From RGIG5612 sp963591145 (GTDB taxonomy: Bacteria > Bacillota > Clostridia > Lachnospirales > Lachnospiraceae), in contig CAVARE010000053.1 of assembly GCA_963591145.1 (NCBI GenBank), positions 1 through 36,257 of the forward strand: DNA of 36,257 nt, in the 5' to 3' direction. A program made the translations under genes and the position numbers. The notes under the pieces are model-generated. The model was given only the letters and a program-made list of their open reading frames with translations, ran no database searches and was not told where the DNA came from. Each line of letters starts with the position of its first letter. The first letter of the stretch is position 1. Positions 8,008 to 15,723 of this stretch are shown here, piece after piece.

Positions 8008-9891
8008 ATGACTTCGAACCAACCAAGCCACAGACATAATAAGAATAAGGGACACTTAAGTTCTGGCAGTCGTCAGGACTCAAGAATGCCGGAGAGCAGC
8101 CGCCAGAGAGCGGCTGCTTATAGTTCTGCGCGCAGTTCGAAGCCGGCCTCTGCGAGAAGTACAAGGACAGCATCCGCAGGTAGTCAGAGGACAAGATTCG
8201 AGAGTGGTACAAGGGCAAGATCCGTAAGTAATCAGAGGACATCATCAGTACACGATCCGAGATCGGCATCTGGAAATGTCAGACAGACAATCAGTCAGCT
8301 GGGACAGAGTGACCTGCAGCGTTTAAGAACTGGAAGCAATATCCAGCCTCAATATGAAACCAGAGCAAGACGCAGTGATAATGTTTATAACGACCTCAAT
8401 GAATATGCAAGCCGCCGTGACCGCTATAACGAATATGTAGGTCGAAGCAGCAGAGATTATGATGATACCTACGACTACTATGACGAGTACGAGTTAGAAA
8501 ATGAATTAGAATATAGGAATTTCAGAAGCCGTCAGTCGGAGGATGAATTAGAATACGAAAATTCCAGAAGCCGCCAGTCAGGACAGATACATCAAAAATC
8601 CAAGAAGAGAAAGCCAGGCAATAAAAATCGAAGAAAGCGCAGAGAAAGCCAGAAATCAGGAAGGCAGCTAAGAAGGCATACGCCTGGCCGTTCAGCCAGA
8701 AAGGCCTCGGCAACAAAAGGCTTGGCCAAAAAGAATTATGCCGGCAGAAATGCTGCCAAGGCGAGAAAACGCAGGAAGAAACGTAATATAAACAAGAAGC
8801 CGATCATCATAACGATGCTGATATTTATTATAACGGCGGCGCTGGTGGTAGGTATGGTATTGTTTATCAAATACAGAACATTTACGGGCTATACTGTGCT
8901 ATCAACACTAAGCATCAGCAATTCTGAGAATGGCACACAGTATTACAAATATGCAGACGGCTATCTGAAGTGCTCAAGCACGGGCGTTACATATTTTGAT
9001 GATAGCCGCATTATATGGAGTGAAAGCGTATCGATGATACAGCCGGTTGTGGACATTTGCGAGAATTATATCGCGGTGGCGGATACATCGAAGAAGAGCG
9101 TATATATCTACGATAAGGCGGGTCTGGTAAATGAGATTGCCCTGAATTATATTGTCACGGACGTTGAAATCTCCCAATCCGGCGTGGTCGCAGTATCGAG
9201 CAACGATGGCGATGTGAGCTATCTGCAGCTATTTGACAAGAGCGGCAGCGAGATAATGGTGCAGAAGAGCCTGCTGTCGTCCCAGGGATATCTCATGGAT
9301 ATAGCACTGTCAGACAGCGGCACGAAGATGGCAGCAGTTTTCGTAAATGTGGAGCAAGGCTCGCTGGGCTCCCAGGTGGTTTTCTACGATCTGTCAGGGG
9401 AAGAACCGGTCACGACTTCATTTGATCAATACGAGTCTGTGCTGCTGGCCAGCGTGCATTTTCTAGACAACAACGTCATAAGCGTTGTTGGTGATACAGC
9501 GATGTCCATTTATGCCTTCGAGGAAAGCCCAGAGCTGGTATATGAAAATCTCGAATTAACAGGCGAAATCAGGTCGCTGTTCTATAATGACAAATATATC
9601 GGCATGCTGATCGAGGATTCAGAGACGGACAGCAGCTATGATATCAAGGTATTTGACCTCACTGGCAACATACAATATGAAATGGGTACGGACAAGGCAT
9701 ACAGCCATATCGCATTTGCCGGCAACAACGTGCTGATGTATTCCGATTCAGAGTGCGAGATGTATTCATTTGCAGGTGTATGTAAGTTCACGTACAGATT
9801 CGAGGAGGCCGTAAGCGCGCTGATGTCTGCAAATGGCCGCGATTTCGTCTATGCTGTGAGCGGCGAGACTAATATTATCAGGCTGCAGTAG
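8008..9891 (+). CDS. DUF5711-type membrane-anchored beta-propeller protein with Arg/Ser-rich cytoplasmic tail
   Basis: 627 residues in three parts. Residues 1-~260 are a disordered, strongly basic Arg/Ser/Lys-rich region with a short acidic Tyr/Asp/Glu island (about 150-180) and a repeated ELEY-N-RSRQS unit. It ends in RKRRKKRNINKK. Residues about 265-288 are a single transmembrane helix (IIITMLIFIITAALVVGMVLF). Residues about 295-627 are an extracellular all-beta domain with repeating strands (KYADGYLKCSSTGVTYFD, ENYIAVADTSKKSVYIYD), which I recognise as the DUF5711 propeller. The positive-inside rule puts the tail in the cytoplasm. The CvpA gene downstream is the neighbour I expect for this family. 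The unusual part is the length of the basic tail, which could bind nucleic acid or anionic membrane. The ATG at 8008 has only a weak ribosome site; a shorter start within the tail cannot be excluded. Confidence 0.8.
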   Translation: MTSNQPSHRHNKNKGHLSSGSRQDSRMPESSRQRAAAYSSARSSKPASARSTRTASAGSQRTRFESGTRARSVSNQRTSSVHDPRSASGNVRQTISQLGQSDLQRLRTGSNIQPQYETRARRSDNVYNDLNEYASRRDRYNEYVGRSSRDYDDTYDYYDEYELENELEYRNFRSRQSEDELEYENSRSRQSGQIHQKSKKRKPGNKNRRKRRESQKSGRQLRRHTPGRSARKASATKGLAKKNYAGRNAAKARKRRKKRNINKKPIIITMLIFIITAALVVGMVLFIKYRTFTGYTVLSTLSISNSENGTQYYKYADGYLKCSSTGVTYFDDSRIIWSESVSMIQPVVDICENYIAVADTSKKSVYIYDKAGLVNEIALNYIVTDVEISQSGVVAVSSNDGDVSYLQLFDKSGSEIMVQKSLLSSQGYLMDIALSDSGTKMAAVFVNVEQGSLGSQVVFYDLSGEEPVTTSFDQYESVLLASVHFLDNNVISVVGDTAMSIYAFEESPELVYENLELTGEIRSLFYNDKYIGMLIEDSETDSSYDIKVFDLTGNIQYEMGTDKAYSHIAFAGNNVLMYSDSECEMYSFAGVCKFTYRFEEAVSALMSANGRDFVYAVSGETNIIRLQ

Positions 9892-9936
9892 TATCTTGAT
9901 ATCTTGGCAAATATAGTGTTTCGCCTGACATTTGCC

Positions 9937-10040
9937 GCAAGTCTCAGCGTGACGTGTAACTGGCTAATAGATTCCAAGCCTATATATGGTTATTTGAAGC
10001 TTCAGTAAGCCTCAGCGTGACACGCACTGGCTAACAGAAT
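9937..10040 (+). repeat. Imperfect ~36-bp direct repeat between the DUF5711-type gene and cvpA
   Basis: Two copies about 68 bp apart: one starting GCAAGTCTCAGCGTGAC (9937-9973), one starting GTAAGCCTCAGCGTGAC (10005-10040). Each continues with a stretch ending ACTGGCTAA[T/C]AGA. Differences are mostly transitions. They sit upstream of cvpA and may be a duplicated regulatory site or the remains of a small duplication. Confidence 0.65.
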
Positions 10041-10067
10041 GGTACTAAAAACGAGGGGAGTATACAA

Positions 10068-10784
10068 ATGAGTGCTTCATTGATAGCAACAATTGCAGTA
10101 ATAATATTCCTGGTGGTATTCTTATGCATCGGATTTTATAAAGGATTCCTGAGGGTCGTTCTTACGACATTTTCACTTATAATCACGCTGGTTCTGGCCA
10201 GCATGCTGACCCAGCCGCTGGAAAATTATGTTGAGAATAACACGGTCATAGGCCCGAGAGTTAAGACTCAGATCGAAACTTATGTTAATGAAAATATGCA
10301 GTCTCTAACGACGGGAGTTTCAAATGTTGAAAATAATTTCATCGATTCGCTGCCTGTTACAGAGTCAATGAAATCCGATCTGAAGTCGGGCAATACGCTG
10401 GCCAATTACGTCGATGAGGGCGTATCCAACTTTGCCGAATATATAGCGGTCAACCTTACAACCCTGATTCTTAAGATCCTGTGCTATGTGGTATTATTCA
10501 TAGTGATTTTTATAGTGATCAGGCTGATATTGCGGCTTTCACGTGTCATAAACCACATCCCAATAGTGGGCGGAATTAATCGAGTAATCGGTGCTGTATT
10601 TGGTCTGGCAGAGGGTATTTTATTTCTGTGGATCATCTGCATGGTTATCATGATGCTCTCCAGCACGGAGTTTGGCATTAGCTGCCAGAAGGTGATCGCG
10701 GACAGCCAGTTCCTTACATTTGTCTATGAAAATAACTACCTTGTGTCCATAGTAGACCTCATAGTGGGGATATTTAAGAAATAG
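10068..10784 (+). CDS. cvpA: CvpA family membrane protein
   Basis: 238-residue polytopic membrane protein of the CvpA (colicin V production) family. Characterised members affect envelope stability and colicin V export. Helices are visible at about residues 3-25 (with the family's GFYKGFLR turn), 30-50, 135-162 and 180-203. Between them is a polar loop (about 52-130) that probably lies outside. IVGGINRVIGAVFGLAEG (about 167-184) is the conserved re-entrant region of the family. AGGGGAG-like bases precede the ATG. It follows the DUF5711-type gene, a pairing that suggests a shared envelope role. It ends 20 bp before the convergent lysR stop. Confidence 0.85.
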   Translation: MSASLIATIAVIIFLVVFLCIGFYKGFLRVVLTTFSLIITLVLASMLTQPLENYVENNTVIGPRVKTQIETYVNENMQSLTTGVSNVENNFIDSLPVTESMKSDLKSGNTLANYVDEGVSNFAEYIAVNLTTLILKILCYVVLFIVIFIVIRLILRLSRVINHIPIVGGINRVIGAVFGLAEGILFLWIICMVIMMLSSTEFGISCQKVIADSQFLTFVYENNYLVSIVDLIVGIFKK

Positions 10785-10803
10785 ATGCGCATTTTGCATG
10801 GAT

Positions 10804-11703
10804 TTAAATAGCTACCATATTCTCTAGCATATGGTTGAGAGCGGGATTTTGATTACTCTCCAGCCAATCAATCTCAAGATCAATAACTTCTGTGGAACCA
10901 TCTGCCTTGATGAGGGGTATGATGCGCAGATCCTTATTATTTCGATACAGTCTCACGATATATTCTGGCAGGATGCTTATTCCCAGGCCGACCGATATCA
11001 TCAGAAGCAGCGTCTCAGGATTTCCCTCCATCGCAACAATGTTGGGATAGTATCCGCCGCGTTCATAGATAAGAATGGATTCCTCCATCTGATCCTTAGG
11101 CCTCGTAGAAGGCTCCATCATGATAAAATTCTCGTCTTTCAAATCCTGATAAGTAAGGCTTGATTTATTAGCTAACGGATGCGACGCAGGGAGAACAGCC
11201 AGAACGGGATAGCTCTTTAAATAGCGGTGATTGATGCCGATGAAATTCCTTACAAGGGGTGATATTGAAATTATCAGATCACATTCGTGCTTGCCTAGTT
11301 TCTCGAAGAGCACGCTCATGTTGTTGTGAAACAAATGCAGCTGGATAGAAGGGTAGGCATTGTGAAAATATCTGAGCGGCTCCGCAAAATCACTCTGGCC
11401 AAATCCACTGATATAACCGATGGTAAGGTCGCCCTGAATTCCTTCAGTCACAAGTCTGGCTAATCGTATTGCATCATTGTTCCGCTCCAGCAGAACCCGG
11501 GCTTCATTAAGATAGACTCTGCCTGCGGCAGTCAGTTCGACATGATGCTTATCCCTCGTAAAAAGAGGCACACCCACAGTCTTCTCCAATGCATGAATCT
11601 GCTGCGTCATGGCAGTCTGCGAGATGAAACAATTGGCAGCAGCCTTAGTGAAATTAAGAGTCTCAGCGACATTTATAAAATACGTTAGTTGGTTGAAATT
11701 CAT
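10804..11703 (-). CDS. LysR family transcriptional regulator
   Basis: 299 residues. The N-terminal winged helix-turn-helix is typical: MNFNQLTYFINVAETLNFTKAA, then SQTAMTQQIHALEKTVGVPLF (residues 1-60). The periplasmic-binding-protein-like effector domain runs from about 90 to 299 (GDLTIGYISGFGQSDFAEPLRYFHN onward, and LLMISVGLGISILPEYIV near 235-252). It is transcribed divergently from the trpB2-type gene, the classic arrangement in which a LysR protein controls its neighbour and itself. A dyad with T-N11-A spacing lies at 11887-11899. AGGAAAA precedes the ATG. The effector is unknown; tryptophan, indole or a related amino acid is a reasonable guess from context. Confidence 0.92.
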   Translation of the reverse strand: MNFNQLTYFINVAETLNFTKAAANCFISQTAMTQQIHALEKTVGVPLFTRDKHHVELTAAGRVYLNEARVLLERNNDAIRLARLVTEGIQGDLTIGYISGFGQSDFAEPLRYFHNAYPSIQLHLFHNNMSVLFEKLGKHECDLIISISPLVRNFIGINHRYLKSYPVLAVLPASHPLANKSSLTYQDLKDENFIMMEPSTRPKDQMEESILIYERGGYYPNIVAMEGNPETLLLMISVGLGISILPEYIVRLYRNNKDLRIIPLIKADGSTEVIDLEIDWLESNQNPALNHMLENMVAI

Positions 11704-11760
11704 TGCTACATTTTCCTATGTGTTTATCCTTGCAAATGAAGTTTTTACAATGTGTTTAGT

Positions 11761-11850
11761 TGTGCGACGGGATGGCGCAGCTCCCTGCGAGAAAACTATC
11801 AGCGTAGGCGTTTTCGAGCAGGGGCTGCATGCCGAGGTTCACGTCGCACA
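11761..11850 (+). repeat. Structured intergenic repeat with 72-bp core, copy A
   Basis: A 72-bp core (11770-11841) running from GGATGGCGCAGC to GCCGAGGTTCA, closed by a perfect 9-bp outer stem, TGTGCGACG (11761-11769) with CGTCGCACA (11842-11850). Inside, CCCTGC-GA-GAAAAC pairs with GTTTTC-GA-GCAGGG around a 13-nt loop. The same core recurs at 19902-19973 (inverted) and 30337-30408, in each case with a different outer stem. It lies between the lysR start codon and the LysR-type box. No U-tract follows. Confidence 0.85.
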
Positions 11851-11886
11851 GCGAAAACGATTATGCGCGCTGTATGCGGCAATAAG

Positions 11887-11899
11887 TTAATCTTATTAA
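11887..11899. promoter_or_regulatory. Candidate LysR-type box (T-N11-A)
   Basis: TTAATCTTATTAA is a perfect dyad (TTAAT/ATTAA around CTT) with the T-N11-A spacing typical of LysR-type recognition sites. Its centre is about 60 bp upstream of the transcription start predicted from the promoter at 11918-11946, where an activator site normally lies. It sits in the lysR-trpB2 gap. Confidence 0.5.
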
Positions 11900-11917
11900 A
11901 TAACCGCATTTTATCAT

Positions 11918-11946
11918 TTTACAACGGGATTTTACAAGTATATACT
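11918..11946 (+). promoter_or_regulatory. Promoter of the trpB2-type gene
   Basis: -35 TTTACA (11918-11923), 17-bp spacer, -10 TATACT (11941-11946). Predicted start is near 11953, leaving a leader of about 77 nt before the ATG at 12030. I see no Trp-codon leader peptide or T-box in the leader. Confidence 0.6.
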
Positions 11947-12029
11947 GCAAGCAAATGTTATTACAGAGCTGTGTATCTGATTAATTTGCAGGTTTAAGCA
12001 GCAGTCTAAAAAATTCGGAGGAAGAGAAA

Positions 12030-13412
12030 ATGAGTACAGAAAAGATCCCATACAAGATTTACCTTAGTGAAGATGAGATTCCTAAGCAATGGTATAATGT
12101 GCGCGCTGACATGAAGGTTAAGCCGGCACCATTGTTAAATCCTGGCACCTTACAGCCTCTTAAGGCTGAGGAATTGGCACCTATTTTCTGTGAAGAACTG
12201 ATCAGGCAGGAATTAGATGATGATACAGCATATGTGGACATTCCTGCAGAAATTCAGGAATATTATAAGACATACAGACCATCTCCTACCATGAGAGCTT
12301 ATCATTTGGAGAAAGCCTTAGGAACACCTGCCAAGATTTATTATAAATTTGAAGGCAATAATACAAGCGGCAGCCATAAGTTAAATTCTGCATTGGCTCA
12401 GGCTTATTATGCTAAGAAACAGGGACTTAAGGGCGTAACCACGGAGACCGGAGCAGGCCAGTGGGGCACAGCACTGTCTATGGCATGCGCATATTTTGAT
12501 CTTGACTGCAAGGTATTCATGGTTAAGGTTTCTTATGAGCAGAAGCCATTCCGCCGTGAGGTTATGAGAACCTATGGTGCAACGGTTACACCGTCTCCAT
12601 CTAATACAACAGAGGTGGGCCGTAAGATTCTGGCTGAGCATCCTGGTACGACGGGCAGCCTGGGATGCGCCATCTCTGAGGCAGTTGAGGTCGCAACTAG
12701 CAATGAAGGCTACAGATATGTATTAGGCAGCGTGCTTAATCAGGTGCTCTTACATCAGTCAATCATCGGACTTGAGGCCAAGGCAGCTCTGGACAAATAT
12801 AATATCACACCTGACATTATTATCGGCTGCGCCGGCGGCGGCTCTAACCTGGGCGGATTGATCGCGCCATTTATGGGAGAAAAGCTCCGCGGTGAGAAGG
12901 ACTATAGAATAATCGCTGTTGAGCCTGCATCATGCCCGAGCCTTACTAGGGGGAAATTTGCCTATGACTTCTGCGATACCGGCATGATCTGCCCGCTTGC
13001 TAAAATGTATACCCTGGGCAGCGGATTTATTCCATCACCTAACCATGCAGGCGGCTTGAGATTCCATGGCATGAGCTCTATTTTGTCACAGCTGTATCAC
13101 GACGGATATATGGAAGCCAGATCAGTAGAGCAGACCGCAGTATTCCAGGCAGCAGAGCAATTTGCCCGCACAGAGGGTATACTTCCTGCTCCAGAGAGCT
13201 CACATGCTATTAAGGCAGCAATTGATGAGGCCCTTAAATGCAAGGAAACTGGCGAGGAGAAGACGATCTTATTCGGACTGACTGGTACAGGATATTTTGA
13301 TATGGTGGCATATGAACAGTTCCATAATGGCACAATGACAGACTACATCCCGACAGATGCAGACCTGCAGAAGGGATTCGACGGAATTCCTAAATTCCCA
13401 GGTAACTGCTAA
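12030..13412 (+). CDS. trpB: TrpB2-type tryptophan synthase beta chain (PLP-dependent)
   Basis: 460-residue fold-type II PLP enzyme of the TrpB2 (TrpB-like) subgroup, longer than classical TrpB by its N-terminal extension. It should condense indole with serine to give tryptophan. The PLP lysine is K117 in SGSHKLNSA, ETGAGQWG (139-146) is the family's substrate loop, and GCAGGGSNLGG (about 266-276) binds the cofactor phosphate. The interface residues needed to bind TrpA are usually altered in TrpB2, and no trpA lies next to it, so indole salvage or another beta-replacement is possible. GGAGGAAG lies 10 nt before the ATG. Codon use is biased (frequent CCT, GCA, CTT), hinting at good expression. 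Control by the divergent LysR protein is likely. Confidence 0.93.
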   Translation: MSTEKIPYKIYLSEDEIPKQWYNVRADMKVKPAPLLNPGTLQPLKAEELAPIFCEELIRQELDDDTAYVDIPAEIQEYYKTYRPSPTMRAYHLEKALGTPAKIYYKFEGNNTSGSHKLNSALAQAYYAKKQGLKGVTTETGAGQWGTALSMACAYFDLDCKVFMVKVSYEQKPFRREVMRTYGATVTPSPSNTTEVGRKILAEHPGTTGSLGCAISEAVEVATSNEGYRYVLGSVLNQVLLHQSIIGLEAKAALDKYNITPDIIIGCAGGGSNLGGLIAPFMGEKLRGEKDYRIIAVEPASCPSLTRGKFAYDFCDTGMICPLAKMYTLGSGFIPSPNHAGGLRFHGMSSILSQLYHDGYMEARSVEQTAVFQAAEQFARTEGILPAPESSHAIKAAIDEALKCKETGEEKTILFGLTGTGYFDMVAYEQFHNGTMTDYIPTDADLQKGFDGIPKFPGNC

Positions 13413-13432
13413 TAATAAGAGAAATATAAAAA

Positions 13433-13469
13433 ATAGCCCGCTCGGTTTCTTTACACACGAACGGGCTAT
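13433..13469. terminator. Hairpin downstream of trpB2
   Basis: ATAGCCCG (13433-13440) pairs with CGGGCTAT (13462-13469). Three more pairs continue inward after one mismatch, around a pyrimidine-rich loop. On the plus strand no T-tract follows. On the minus strand it is followed by TTTTTTA, so it would work better as a minus-strand terminator. Confidence 0.5.
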
Positions 13470-13542
13470 CGATGAATTTCCTGAAGCTTCACTGTATAAC
13501 CTCCTTGAACTTATGCAGTTCCATCCCAACTATCTGTTTTAA

Positions 13543-14430
13543 AATATCATTTATTTAAATTCAACATCTATTTAAATCTACAAGTTATCTAAACCTACGA
13601 GTAATCTTAATCATCTCAATCCTCTGAATAATCAATGCGATACATTTATAAGATGCGTTTAGCTTAACGATTAGATTACAAGCTATTCAAACTACGAGTT
13701 ATCTAAATATCTATATTAAAATTGTGACATATCTAAAACTTCGGGTTACATTAATCTTAAGTATCTAAAAATCTGACTTTATCAGAATACTCACTCGACT
13801 TAGCATCTCAACCTGTCCTAATTCATATAACTTAAATATAATCTATTTATGATTCGGTTTGCTTAAATAACGATCTATTCAGATATCGTATAAATCAAAT
13901 CTTTATTTACTTGAAAGTAATTAGCCCATCGGACTGCACCTCGCTTTCATATATATTTCATTGACATCAGTTGCTGCTGCTATTTATACCTTCATTTCCT
14001 CATAATTGATATCCCCCTGCAAGATATGATTCTGGTCAATGGCGAAGATATCATTCTTGCTTTTTGATATCATACCCCCTAGTTACAGCTGAGCTTCTGA
14101 TATCCGAGCGGTTATTGTTAATTGGTGTTCTAACTACTTTGTTACCTATCAACTGGTATTACCTCGTTACCAGTTATTTTTTAACTATTGTTGCTACGTT
14201 GTGTTATCGTTTAATATTTTCCTCAGTAACCGCATCGTTGATTCGTTTCTGTTTCGGCCTCGCGTCTCTGTTTCTGATGTTTCTGTTTCTGGTGTATGTC
14301 TCTGTTTCTGACTGGATAATACATGGCTTTTTCGGATCCGTCAATGCTTTTAAAAGTACTAAAAAAGAACATTTTAAAATGCAAATTTTGTATTCACTTT
14401 CATACAATCCTATGTTATTATTCAAATGTT
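13543..14430. other. AT-rich non-coding region with degenerate short repeats
   Basis: No convincing gene. From about 13560 to 13790 the motif CTACGAGTTATCTAAA recurs in degraded forms (for example two near-copies 17 bp apart at 13578-13611, another near 13691-13706, partial ones after). From about 14236 to 14305 there is a pyrimidine-rich run built of TCTGTTTCTG units. A TTG-started 143-codon frame (14064-14495) reads through the latter as hydrophobic low complexity and into a terminator, so I do not accept it. The region ends at a strong terminator, so something may be transcribed across it. Confidence 0.5.
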
Positions 14431-14456
14431 GCGGGTCTGTTGGAAGGCCCGCTTTT
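14431..14456 (+). terminator. Intrinsic terminator in non-coding DNA
   Basis: GCGGGTC pairs with GGCCCGC (one G-U pair) around TGTTGGAA, followed by TTTTTATG. This is a good Rho-independent terminator with no recognised plus-strand gene for about 1 kb upstream other than trpB2. It could end a trpB2 read-through transcript or an unannotated RNA. Confidence 0.65.
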
Positions 14457-14544
14457 TATGTGATATGGGATATTTTCCTCTTGTTCAAAAGGTGATTATC
14501 GGGGGCGCGCTATAGCCAGTGCAGATCGGAAAAAATTTACATGC

Positions 14545-14573
14545 TTGACATAACAAATGTTGGTGACTATAAT
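14545..14573 (+). promoter_or_regulatory. Full-consensus sigma-A promoter of the queuosine-precursor genes
   Basis: TTGACA (14545-14550), exactly 17 bp, TATAAT (14568-14573): a perfect match to consensus at both hexamers. The predicted start is near 14580, directly at the beginning of the structured leader. Confidence 0.85.
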
Positions 14574-14579
14574 GCATCC

Positions 14580-14732
14580 GTTGCCAAGACCGACAGTTCA
14601 TTAGTACCTTCCTGTCGTTAAATAAAACCGGGACTGTTCATTTTGGTGAAACAGATTCCGTGAAATGTTGGATATGTTTCACGGTCTATATGTTTGATTT
14701 TTATGACGGCCTCGCATTCTGCGAGGCTTTTT
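14580..14732 (+). ncRNA. Riboswitch-like transcription attenuator upstream of yhhQ-queF, candidate preQ1 class
   Basis: A ~150-nt leader lies between a consensus promoter and an intrinsic terminator. Stem CGACAG/CTGTCG (14591-14596 / 14612-14617) closes a 15-nt loop and is followed by an A-rich tail (14618-14628), recalling the H-type pseudoknot layout of preQ1-I, although the loop is longer than usual. Next, TTTCAC (within 14675-14684) can pair with either of two upstream sites: GTGAAACA (14646-14653) or CCGTGAAA (14658-14665). These helices exclude each other. Then the terminator GCCTCGCA-TTC-TGCGAGGC-TTTTT (14709-14732). The genes controlled, a queuosine-precursor transporter and QueF, are typical preQ1 riboswitch targets. 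The aptamer class is not proven from sequence alone. Confidence 0.6.
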
Positions 14733-14888
14733 GAATGTAAAAATCTCTTTTGCATGATAATTATCAGTGCATACAGAATCTCACCATTTGGAAACATCGT
14801 AGAAACGTCAGTATTATTCAGCGGCGGCATCGTAGTATCCGTGCGTCTTGGCTCAGCAATTAGAGAAATACTTAATAGGAGAAAATTT

Positions 14889-15578
14889 ATGTCAAATGAA
14901 TTAATTTTTATCTTATCGGTGCTGGTTTACCTGGGCTGCGTGGTGCTGTTTTATAAGCTGTTCGGCAAGAATGGCCTGTATGCCTTTTCAGTATTTGCAA
15001 CTATTCTGGGCAATATTGCTGTATGCAAGAATATCGACATATTCGGCATTTCGACTACCGCAGGCCCGGTGCTGTATGCATCGACATTTTTGGTTACTGA
15101 CATATTGTCTGAAAATTATGGCAAGAAGGAAGCGGGCTGTGCAGTGAAATACAGCCTTGCCGCGATGCTGCTGTGGCTTGTAGGAACCCAGCTGCTGTTA
15201 TGGTTTTCACCGAATGGCAGTGACTTCGTAAACTCCAGTCTTGAGGGGATATTTACATTGGTGCCGCGTATTACGGTTGCAAGTGTGATCGGATACATCT
15301 GCAGCCAGAGTCTGGATGTTGTGCTGTATCATGCGATTTGGAAAAAGAGCGGCGGCGGCAGAGCCAAACTGTGGCTCAGAAACAATGGAAGCACGCTTGT
15401 CAGCCAGGCTGTTGATACAGTAATATTTACAACGATTGCATTCTGGGGCACATATACTACAGAGGTATTTGTCAGCATACTGCTCACATCATATCTGTTC
15501 AAGGCGATAGTAGCGCTGTTAGATACGCCATTTGCATATCTGGCGAGACGTATCACACCGCTGAAGGGAGCAGAGTAA
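14889..15578 (+). CDS. yhhQ: Queuosine precursor transporter, YhhQ family
   Basis: 229-residue membrane protein of the YhhQ / DUF165 family, which imports 7-deazaguanine precursors (preQ0, preQ1) for queuosine tRNA modification. About six transmembrane helices are visible, with the conserved stretches GNIAVCKNIDIFG, TAGPVLYASTFLVTDILSENYGKK and SQAVDTVIFTTIAFWG, and the C-terminal SYLFKAIVALLDTPFAYLA. The start is the ATG at 14889 (MSNELIFIL), set by TAGGAGA 6-8 nt upstream; the longer in-frame reading would begin before the leader terminator. queF lies 145 bp downstream on the same strand. A structured leader with a terminator precedes the gene, so expression probably falls when preQ1 is abundant. 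Confidence 0.92.
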   Translation: MSNELIFILSVLVYLGCVVLFYKLFGKNGLYAFSVFATILGNIAVCKNIDIFGISTTAGPVLYASTFLVTDILSENYGKKEAGCAVKYSLAAMLLWLVGTQLLLWFSPNGSDFVNSSLEGIFTLVPRITVASVIGYICSQSLDVVLYHAIWKKSGGGRAKLWLRNNGSTLVSQAVDTVIFTTIAFWGTYTTEVFVSILLTSYLFKAIVALLDTPFAYLARRITPLKGAE

Positions 15579-15644
15579 TTGCTGTGTATTGAGATAATAT
15601 AAAGCATTACAAAAGATACCTGTGCGAATGACAAAAAGGGATTG

Positions 15645-15670
15645 ACGCAGCCCGCTGCGGCTGCGTTTAT
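15645..15670 (+). terminator. Hairpin between yhhQ and queF
   Basis: Perfect 8-bp stem ACGCAGCC (15645-15652) / GGCTGCGT (15659-15666) with a 6-nt loop, followed by TTTATG. The short T-run suggests a partial terminator or mRNA processing/stability element that could lower queF relative to yhhQ. Confidence 0.4.
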
Positions 15671-15723
15671 GACCTGGTTAATTTTGACATTTGCATCAGG
15701 ATAGATTAGGAAAGGAAATGATC

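Noticed and set aside
13560..13790. CRISPR array suspected from repeated TATCTAAA motifs
   Set aside because: Units are degenerate, spacing is irregular and no cas gene is near.
14064..14495. 143-codon TTG-started hydrophobic frame
   Set aside because: It translates a pyrimidine-rich repeat run and continues through an intrinsic terminator; no ribosome site.
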